Assembly (NCBI GenBank): GCA_029862935.1
Contig: JAOTWK010000244.1
Span: 1 to 5,793, forward strand
DNA from: Gemmatimonadota bacterium
GTDB taxonomy: Bacteria > Gemmatimonadota > Gemmatimonadetes > Gemmatimonadales > GWC2-71-9
Length of the DNA: 5,793 nucleotides
Direction of reading: 5' to 3'
Position numbers and translations under genes: made by a program. Each line of letters starts with the position of its first letter. Position 1 is the stretch's first letter. The notes beneath the pieces are model-generated. The model saw only the letters and a program-made list of their open reading frames with translations. It was not told the origin of the DNA and ran no database searches. This document shows, piece by piece, positions 1 through 4,863 of this stretch.

Positions 1-1
1 T

Positions 2-844
2 AAGGCGCTCGAACTCGAGGTAAGCCGCCTCCAGCTCACGGCGGACGCGAGGCAGTCGTACCGGGAGCGGCGGGCCGACCTCGAGCGGCAGTACCAGGAG
101 TTGGTGGAAGCGCTGGGTATTTACAGCGACAAAACGAAGGAAGACATCCAACTCGTCTATCGTGTCATCCACCGATTCGGTGAATCAGAAGTCAATGTAC
201 CGCGTGAGTTCGTGGACGAGGTCCTACGCTATGTCGAGCGCTGGCGACAGGACGACCAGCTGGCAGAATCGATTGCCCGGGCAAATGCGAATGGCTACGG
301 CCGCCGCATCGCGGAGATCATGCTGGAGTACGACATGCCGCCCGAGTTCTTCTACCTCGCGCTTCAGGAGAGCGCTTTCAATGTAGATGCAGTCGGACCG
401 CCGACTCGGTTCGGTTTTGCCAAGGGCATGTGGCAGTTCATTCCTGGAACCGGGCGTGAATACGGACTCCAGCCGGGTCCGTTGGTCGGTCGACCTCGGC
501 CCGACCCGCTAGACGAACGGCACGACTTCGACAAGTCGACCCGCGCCGCGGCGCAGTACCTGCATGACCTCTACACCACGGACGCTCAGGCTTCGGGCCT
601 CCTGGTCATCGCGTCCTACAATTGGGGCCAGACCAGGGTCCTCAGGCTTATCCGGTCGATGCCGGAGTCTCCGCGGGAGCGGAACTTCTGGAACCTGCTC
701 ACGCAGTATCGCGACCAGATTCCGCAGGAAACCTACGGCTACGTGTTCAGGATCGTGGCGGCGGCAGTGATCGGCGAAAACCCAGGGCTCTTTGGCTTCG
801 ATTTCGCGCCGCCCTTGCCGGCAAGCGAGGACTCGCCTGCCTGA
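2..844 (+). CDS. MltD-like lytic transglycosylase with N-terminal coiled coil (5' partial)
   Basis: Lytic transglycosylases cleave the MurNAc-GlcNAc bond of peptidoglycan in the periplasm, leaving 1,6-anhydro ends. The frame is open from the first full codon (position 2), so the true start is probably upstream; the TTG at 101 is an unlikely start because charged, heptad-like residues continue through it. Numbering from that TTG, the SLT fold is clear: the catalytic Glu is E90 in FFYLALQESAF, followed by GMWQFIPGTGREYGL (109-123), DERHDFDKSTRAAAQYL (138-154) and ASYNWG (171-176, usually A-YNAG). This pattern resembles the MltD/Slt group. About four extra residues lie between the ES pair and WQF compared with typical members. 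No LysM domain follows; the protein ends in a short Pro/Ala/Ser tail. The preceding 33 codons plus residues 1-60 look like a coiled coil and helical linker. Any signal peptide or further domain lies outside the window. The family call is secure; full architecture is unknown. Confidence 0.9.
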   Translation, partial: KALELEVSRLQLTADARQSYRERRADLERQYQELVEALGIYSDKTKEDIQLVYRVIHRFGESEVNVPREFVDEVLRYVERWRQDDQLAESIARANANGYGRRIAEIMLEYDMPPEFFYLALQESAFNVDAVGPPTRFGFAKGMWQFIPGTGREYGLQPGPLVGRPRPDPLDERHDFDKSTRAAAQYLHDLYTTDAQASGLLVIASYNWGQTRVLRLIRSMPESPRERNFWNLLTQYRDQIPQETYGYVFRIVAAAVIGENPGLFGFDFAPPLPASEDSPA

Positions 845-902
845 AGATAATCCGCGTGGGTGCCCGCCGTGGCGTCACAGCGTAGGCACCACGAGGTTTC
901 CC

Positions 903-1406
903 ATGACTCGACGATACAATCGCAACACCACATCGCTGGCGGAACGGGTCGACACGCACATCGAGGATTTCCCGCAGGGCGATGGCCCGCCACTCTATCT
1001 CACTACGAAGTATGGCGCGTGGAAAAGGCTGGGTCCGGGCCAGGGTCACCTGGTACCCGTGGGCCGGCCGGAGGGCGGTGCCTTCGCGTTTGGGTTGACC
1101 ACCACCGCCGTCTTCATCTGGGCGTATTTACCGGCCGACGCGCCAGGCTCGGCCTACTGCTACCACGGGCCGCGGGGCCCGGTCGATCCCCGGATCCACA
1201 CGACCGCGCTCGCGCAGGTGGGCTGCAGGAACGTTGGTTCCTCGGATTTGTATGTCGTGATCGCGTCACATCGAGGAGTGGAGTCCTTTGAGGAGCGGTT
1301 CTTTCTCGACCAGGGCGTGCAAGAGGATCGAGTGTTCGCCTATTCCAACTGCCTCCTCTCGCAGTTTGGGATCAGTGCCACCGGGTGCGTAGGCGAAGCG
1401 CGGTAG
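903..1406 (+). CDS. Hypothetical protein, 167 aa, unrecognised
   Basis: I do not recognise this family. The ATG at 903 is chosen because GAGG (893-896) lies 6 nt upstream; the frame is open back to an ATG at 792, but that start would overlap the transglycosylase gene by about 50 bp and add a low-quality, Arg/Pro-rich leader. The protein has no signal peptide or membrane helix. Its composition is that of a real globular protein: alternating hydrophobic stretches such as FAFGLTTTAVFIWAYLPA (61-78) and DLYVVIASHRG (115-125) suggest beta strands. Four cysteines (C86, C108, C150, C162) could form disulfides or bind a metal, but their spacing matches no motif I know. It starts 58 bp after the transglycosylase stop on the same strand, so co-transcription is possible. 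It ends 15 bp from the stop of the convergent CsgG-like gene. Confidence 0.65.
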   Translation: MTRRYNRNTTSLAERVDTHIEDFPQGDGPPLYLTTKYGAWKRLGPGQGHLVPVGRPEGGAFAFGLTTTAVFIWAYLPADAPGSAYCYHGPRGPVDPRIHTTALAQVGCRNVGSSDLYVVIASHRGVESFEERFFLDQGVQEDRVFAYSNCLLSQFGISATGCVGEAR

Positions 1407-1421
1407 GATGCCCAGCACCCT

Positions 1422-2135
1422 TCAATCCTCTCGACGCTCCGCAGTGGTATACTGCTCGAGCGCTATTCGTGCTTGGGTTACCTGCGGGAACTCCCGTATC
1501 ACTCGGCGATAGGTGTCAATCGCGCGTTCGGTTTCGCCCCCGTCCTCGTATGTAACCGCCCGACTCATGAGGTACACTGCATCGTTGGGAATGTCGCGCG
1601 ATTGACGCTGCTCTCGTATCTCTACCGGCAGGGCAGGCAAGTCAATGGCTTCGGTGAGTTGGTTGGCCAGTGAGACGATGAGCGGATAGATCTTGCCCCG
1701 CTCGTCACTCACGCGTTCGGTGACGAGGATCTCGCCAGTTTCCGTATCGACGACCCGCGCATTCAGATGGAAGTCGCCGTACAGATCCATGAAGCTCCCC
1801 ATGACCAAGTAGCGGGCTCCGACCAATTGGCCGATGCGGGCGGCCGTCTGTGAGCTTACCAGGGAGTCTTTGAGCAAGTTGAGCTCATCCAGGATTTGCC
1901 GCAGCTGGCTCCGCTCCACAATGCGTAACGCGGAATTCTGCTGGAACTCGACTAGTAACATCTGCTGCAGTCCTACTCGCATCGCTGCCAAATCCTCTGC
2001 GTCCGGCCCGTACGATCCGCCGTTCTGGAGTGCCATGACCGCGATCCCTGGTCGCGTGTCCTGATCCTGACCCATGATCGGCGATGCGATGACAGCCACC
2101 AGTAGAGTGGCTGCCAGTACCGATATCCACTTCAT
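1422..2135 (-). CDS. Secreted CsgG-like protein with C-terminal TPR-like segment
   Basis: Residues 1-22 form a signal peptide (Lys, hydrophobic core, likely cleavage near IMG-Q), so the product is periplasmic or envelope-bound. Residues 30-165 carry the CsgG/FlgO-type core: IAVMALQN (31-38), RIVERSQLRQILDELNL (71-87), ARIGQLVGARYLVMGS (99-114) and NARVVDTETGEIL (125-137). In Escherichia coli, CsgG is the outer-membrane curli secretion channel. Here only about 10 residues separate the GS and the RVVD strand, leaving no room for the first pore-forming hairpin, so a soluble scaffold role is likelier than a channel. Residues 184-229 look like a helical TPR pair (ERAIDTYRRVIREFP). There is no lipobox Cys. 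The start is firm: AAGGAGA (2149-2143 on this strand) sits 7 nt upstream, and an in-frame TAA lies at 2150-2148. The protein is paralogous to the middle of the divergent 2379-3701 product. The exact role is unknown. Confidence 0.87.
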   Translation of the reverse strand: MKWISVLAATLLVAVIASPIMGQDQDTRPGIAVMALQNGGSYGPDAEDLAAMRVGLQQMLLVEFQQNSALRIVERSQLRQILDELNLLKDSLVSSQTAARIGQLVGARYLVMGSFMDLYGDFHLNARVVDTETGEILVTERVSDERGKIYPLIVSLANQLTEAIDLPALPVEIREQRQSRDIPNDAVYLMSRAVTYEDGGETERAIDTYRRVIREFPQVTQARIALEQYTTAERRED

Positions 2136-2190
2136 GGCGGGCTCTCCTTAGGTCTCCGTTGTGATCTTCAACCCATCCCTCGCCCCTCCT

Positions 2191-2208
2191 CAGGAAGATC
2201 GCTTCCTG
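2191..2208. repeat. Perfect 7-bp inverted repeat with 4-nt spacer
   Basis: CAGGAAG and CTTCCTG flank ATCG. If the leftward gene is transcribed from the TAGAAT box at 2276-2271, this lies in its leader and would form a 7-bp stem with a tetraloop, 56 nt upstream of the start codon. As DNA it could equally be an operator. No T-run follows on either strand, so it is not an intrinsic terminator. On the minus strand it is followed directly by AGGAGG. Confidence 0.5.
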
Positions 2209-2270
2209 GACCAGTCACGCAAGATCCTCCCGGCACGATTGGCGAGTCGAGCCTGGCCGCCACCGCGGCA

Positions 2271-2298
2271 ATTCTATGAAGGTTTCTTCAGAAATCAC
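2271..2298 (-). promoter_or_regulatory. Candidate sigma70-type promoter for the leftward CsgG-like gene
   Basis: On the minus strand TAGAAT (2276-2271) matches the -10 consensus at five of six positions. GTGATT (2298-2293), 16 bp upstream, matches the -35 consensus at only three. The element lies in the most AT-rich part of the gap. Transcription would begin near 2264, giving a leader of about 130 nt. The call rests mainly on the -10 box. Confidence 0.3.
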
Positions 2299-2311
2299 TC
2301 TGTTCGCTCGC

Positions 2312-2340
2312 TTGACAGAGAGCACGGCAAGGTGCACGTT
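2312..2340 (+). promoter_or_regulatory. Candidate promoter for the rightward operon, strong -35 and weak -10
   Basis: TTGACA at 2312-2317 is a perfect -35 consensus, correctly oriented about 60 bp upstream of the ATG at 2379. At 17-bp spacing the -10 position (2335-2340) reads CACGTT, matching only two of six consensus bases; 16- or 18-bp spacings are no better. Either the -10 is atypical or the match is chance. An imperfect palindrome overlaps the -10 position. Confidence 0.35.
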
Positions 2341-2343
2341 GGC
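2326..2343. repeat. Imperfect 18-bp palindrome over the expected -10 region
   Basis: Centred between 2334 and 2335, seven of nine base pairs are symmetric, including the central GTGCAC and the flanking CAA/TTG. It starts 8 bp after the TTGACA box, so a bound dimeric regulator would block the rightward promoter. Operator function is inferred from position and symmetry only. Confidence 0.3.
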
Positions 2344-2357
2344 TGGGTCTGCCGGAC

Positions 2358-2367
2358 TCGCTAGCGA
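2358..2367. repeat. Perfect 10-bp palindrome TCGCTAGCGA before the rightward start
   Basis: The palindrome ends 11 bp before the ATG at 2379 and just before the GAGG ribosome-binding site (2371-2374). It has no spacer, so it cannot form a stable RNA hairpin of full length; a protein-binding site is the more natural reading. In a GC-rich genome a 10-bp palindrome can arise by chance. Confidence 0.25.
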
Positions 2368-2378
2368 TGTGAGGCACA

Positions 2379-3701
2379 ATGCACTCGCGAGACCGCCGTC
2401 TTGGACCTATCGTGCTTGGGCTCCTCCTTGGGCTCAGCTTCGCGTGCGCACTCGGCCGACCTTCCCAAGTCTCTCCCTCCGAAATCCCCGAACTCGAGTC
2501 GCGGGTGGCCCGAGATCCAAACAACGGTGATCTCGTCCTGAGGTTTGCCGCCGCTCTGTTTGCCGATGGTAGGTGTGACACTGCGCTCGTGACTGCGAGA
2601 CGTGGCGGCGAACTGAGCCCACGCAACTCTCTCGGACCGCTGGTCGTCGGCCAGTGTCTTGAACAGGCGGGACGTTACCCCGAGGCCATCACCACATACA
2701 ACGCCTTCGCGTCGCTGTATCCAGAAGCCCCGGGCATCGGAGCGGTCCGAGGGCGCGTAGTTCTCGCCCAGAGAGCACACGCGACCAGTATCGCGCGTCG
2801 GGCCCTTGCCGCCGAGGACTCGCTCTCCGCGCTGACACCCGATCCCGAAACTGTTGGCGTCCTGCCGTTGGTGGTAGCTGGAGATTCCGCTTACGAGCCG
2901 CTTTCTCTTGGCTTGGCCGAGATCATTCGAGCGGATCTCGCATTGCTTCAGCGGTTTCGGACGGTGGAACGACTCCAACTTCAGGCGCTGGTCAACGAGC
3001 TCGCCCTGTCCACGACGGATCTCGTTGATCAAGCGACGGCTGTTCGGGTCGGTAGACTCGCTCAAGCCGGCCGACTCGTGCAGGGCACCGCGGCGATTCA
3101 GCGACTCGACGAGACCCGTTTGGAGGCCAGCGTAGTGCTCCGAAGTGGAGAGGTGACGGGGCCGGCGTCGGCCGAGGGCGACTTTCGAGATCTGCTAGTC
3201 CTGGAAAAGGAACTGGTGCTCGGAATCGCGAATGCGCTGGGCTACCAGCTCACCGTGGCCGAACGGCAGCGCGTCCTCGACAATGGCACGCAACGGCTCG
3301 CCGCATTTCTCGCCTACGCATCCGGCTTGTCCGCTGAAGAGAGGGGAGACTACAGGACGGCAGCCCTCCACTTCGCCGAAGCGGTGAGGCAGGATCCCGG
3401 CTTTGGGGCGGCTCAGGAGAGGCACGCCGCGGCGGTCGGCGCCGACATCATGACCCAAGCGACCCCAAGTGAGATCACTACTGTCGGGACAGCAGTGGAT
3501 GCCGCGATGCCATCACCGGGCGTTGTCCAAGTCGCTGATGCGTTCGTTACGGCCGTGATCGACGTGTCGGGTACGCAAGGCGAGTCGGCAACGGCCCCTG
3601 GCGCCGGCGGGTTGACCACGAGCACGACCGTGGACCCGCCGCCGGCGCTCCCATTCACGCCCCGGACAATCACCGTGATCTTCAGGATACCGCTTCCGTG
3701 A
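2379..3701 (+). CDS. Exported TPR - CsgG-like - TPR scaffold protein
   Basis: The first 26 residues form an export signal. C23 in LSFAC could be lipid-modified, but the lipobox is poor (Ser at -3, Phe at -2), and signal peptidase I cleavage after ALG (24-26) is an alternative. Residues 35-115 contain two TPR-like helical pairs (for example GRYPEAITTYNAFASLYPEAP). Residues 158-288 hold a diverged CsgG-like domain: VGVLPLV (159-165), RTVERLQLQALVNELAL (194-210) and VRVGRLAQAGRLVQGT (222-237); the TGEI strand motif is lost. Residues 306-350 are another TPR-like unit (ERGDYRTAALHFAEAVRQDP). The tail (358-440) is Thr/Pro/Ala/Gly-rich and ends in a beta-like FRIPLP. The start is fixed by an in-frame TGA at 2370-2372 and GAGG 4 nt upstream. 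It is the first gene of a probable three-gene operon and paralogous to the divergent 1422-2135 product. A periplasmic or outer-membrane scaffold role is inferred. Confidence 0.87.
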   Translation: MHSRDRRLGPIVLGLLLGLSFACALGRPSQVSPSEIPELESRVARDPNNGDLVLRFAAALFADGRCDTALVTARRGGELSPRNSLGPLVVGQCLEQAGRYPEAITTYNAFASLYPEAPGIGAVRGRVVLAQRAHATSIARRALAAEDSLSALTPDPETVGVLPLVVAGDSAYEPLSLGLAEIIRADLALLQRFRTVERLQLQALVNELALSTTDLVDQATAVRVGRLAQAGRLVQGTAAIQRLDETRLEASVVLRSGEVTGPASAEGDFRDLLVLEKELVLGIANALGYQLTVAERQRVLDNGTQRLAAFLAYASGLSAEERGDYRTAALHFAEAVRQDPGFGAAQERHAAAVGADIMTQATPSEITTVGTAVDAAMPSPGVVQVADAFVTAVIDVSGTQGESATAPGAGGLTTSTTVDPPPALPFTPRTITVIFRIPLP

Positions 3702-4855
3702 CCAGATTCGCCGGTGCGGGCGTCGCTCTCATGGTGCTTGCGGCACCGGCCCTCCACGCGCAGGGTCAGGTCAAAAGCGCCGTGTATTTCGAGCGGTACA
3801 CGTTCGATTCTCTTGCCGTTTCCGCACTGTCGGAGCTCACCATCCCGATTACAGTCACGGCCGAGCTGGGTCGCTGGGGACGTCTCTTGGTGACCGGTGG
3901 CTATGTCAGCGTGGATCTCAAGAGTCGTGACCCGCAGGGTGAGGATCGAACGATCTCAGGCGCGCTCGACACCGAGGCGCGTGTCACGATCGACCTGGTG
4001 CCGGAGCGGTTGATGCTGCTCCTAAACGGCGCCATTCCCACCGGCATCAAGTCCGTGAATGCGCCCGAACTCTCGGCCCTGACGCTCGTCGCTGAGGACA
4101 TCATCGGCTTCACGGCAAGCGAGCTGGGAACGGGCGGCTACGTCGGCAGCGGGCTCGTTGGCGCATTTCCCGCCGGCCGCATGGCCGTCGGCATAGCAGC
4201 AACATACCGCCTGCCGTTCTCGTATGAACCGATCAAGGGAGCCGCGAGTGGGGGGCAATTCGGTGCCCTTCAGCCCGGCAGCACCCTTCGACCGGGCAAT
4301 GAGTTCCGGCTGCGGGTGGGCCTCGAGGGGCCATTGGGACCGCGCACCTATCTGAGAACAGCCGGCATCTTTGCCGTGCGGCAAAGCGACGCAATCAACG
4401 ACGCGACCGTGAGCGGAGTCGGCAACCGCCTGACCGGATACGTGTCGTTGAACCAGGCAATCGGCGGATCATCCGCCACATTTTATGCCTTTGACGTCTT
4501 TCGGGGTAACCCCCAGATCGAGCCGAATGCGATCGGAACCGGGTTTCTCCCCCGAGGCAATCTCTTTGTCGTAGGTACTCAGTGGGCATTTCGACTGTCT
4601 GCCAGCGCGGAACTCACCCCCCAGTTGGAGTATCGCCTGTCGCACGCCGCACCGGACACGGTCACGAACTCCCTCGAACGCGCAGGGTCTTCTTTTCGAG
4701 TCGGCGCTAACCTGCGGCGGCAGCTCAGTCAACGTGTCGGCTTGGTGATCCACGCCAGCGCCCTGACGGGGAAGATCAGACAGGTTGCCGGTGTCCCGAC
4801 GGACAGCGATGTGAGTGGCTTCCGCGGCGCCGTTCATTTGGAAGTGAGGCATTAG
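3698..4855 (+). CDS. Probable outer-membrane beta-barrel protein
   Basis: The product has a clear signal peptide (residues 1-21, cleavage after PALHA, mature start QGQ) and then about 360 residues of alternating amphipathic strands with Gly and aromatic residues and no membrane helices, as in outer-membrane barrels. Strand-like examples are GRLLVTGGYVSVDLKS (61-76), MAVGIAATYRLPFSY (162-176), EFRLRVGLEGPLGPRTYLR (202-220) and SSFRVGANLRRQLSQRVGLV (331-350). The C-terminus, GAVHLEVRH, alternates like a final strand but ends in His rather than the usual aromatic residue. I cannot name the family; it may be a porin-like or transporter-like barrel or an assembly partner. The GTG start overlaps the preceding TGA (GTGA), with AGGA at 3684-3687, which implies translational coupling to the TPR/CsgG-like gene. 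The barrel call is good; substrate and function are unknown. Confidence 0.82.
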   Translation: MTRFAGAGVALMVLAAPALHAQGQVKSAVYFERYTFDSLAVSALSELTIPITVTAELGRWGRLLVTGGYVSVDLKSRDPQGEDRTISGALDTEARVTIDLVPERLMLLLNGAIPTGIKSVNAPELSALTLVAEDIIGFTASELGTGGYVGSGLVGAFPAGRMAVGIAATYRLPFSYEPIKGAASGGQFGALQPGSTLRPGNEFRLRVGLEGPLGPRTYLRTAGIFAVRQSDAINDATVSGVGNRLTGYVSLNQAIGGSSATFYAFDVFRGNPQIEPNAIGTGFLPRGNLFVVGTQWAFRLSASAELTPQLEYRLSHAAPDTVTNSLERAGSSFRVGANLRRQLSQRVGLVIHASALTGKIRQVAGVPTDSDVSGFRGAVHLEVRH

Positions 4856-4863
4856 GTGGGCGC

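Larger units (their letters stand above)
2136..2378. promoter_or_regulatory. Divergent intergenic control region
   Basis: This 243-bp gap separates the two divergently transcribed CsgG-like genes and is the only sizeable non-coding stretch in the window. It contains a TTGACA box facing the rightward operon, a TAGAAT box facing the leftward gene, and three inverted repeats (listed separately). The stretch 2271-2300 is clearly more AT-rich than its surroundings. In-frame stops lie just upstream of both start codons (TAA at 2150-2148 on the minus strand, TGA at 2370-2372 on the plus strand), so neither gene extends into it. I saw no tRNA, known riboswitch motif or T-run terminator. Shared regulation of the two genes is inferred from the arrangement. 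Confidence 0.7.

Noticed and set aside
792..902. An N-terminal extension of the 167-residue protein to the ATG at 792.
   Set aside because: It would overlap the transglycosylase gene by about 50 bp, has a low-complexity Arg/Pro character, and the ATG at 903 has a properly spaced GAGG.
860..1291. An alternative plus-strand frame (143 codons) over the hypothetical gene.
   Set aside because: It is Arg/Gly/His-rich without a coherent secondary-structure pattern; the 903-1406 frame reads far more like a real protein.
1383..1420. GGGTGC / GCACCC inverted repeat spanning the convergent junction, as a possible bidirectional terminator.
   Set aside because: The stem is only 6 bp with a 26-nt loop, and no T-run follows on either strand.
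2367..2372. ATG-TGA start-stop just before the ribosome-binding site of the 2379 gene.
   Set aside because: No Shine-Dalgarno sequence precedes it at a proper distance; it is probably chance.
2361..3065. A 234-codon minus-strand open frame opposite the TPR/CsgG-like gene.
   Set aside because: The plus-strand frame has a signal peptide, TPR units and CsgG motifs. The minus frame is Arg/Ser/Gly-rich with no domain pattern and arises from GC-biased codon use on the other strand.
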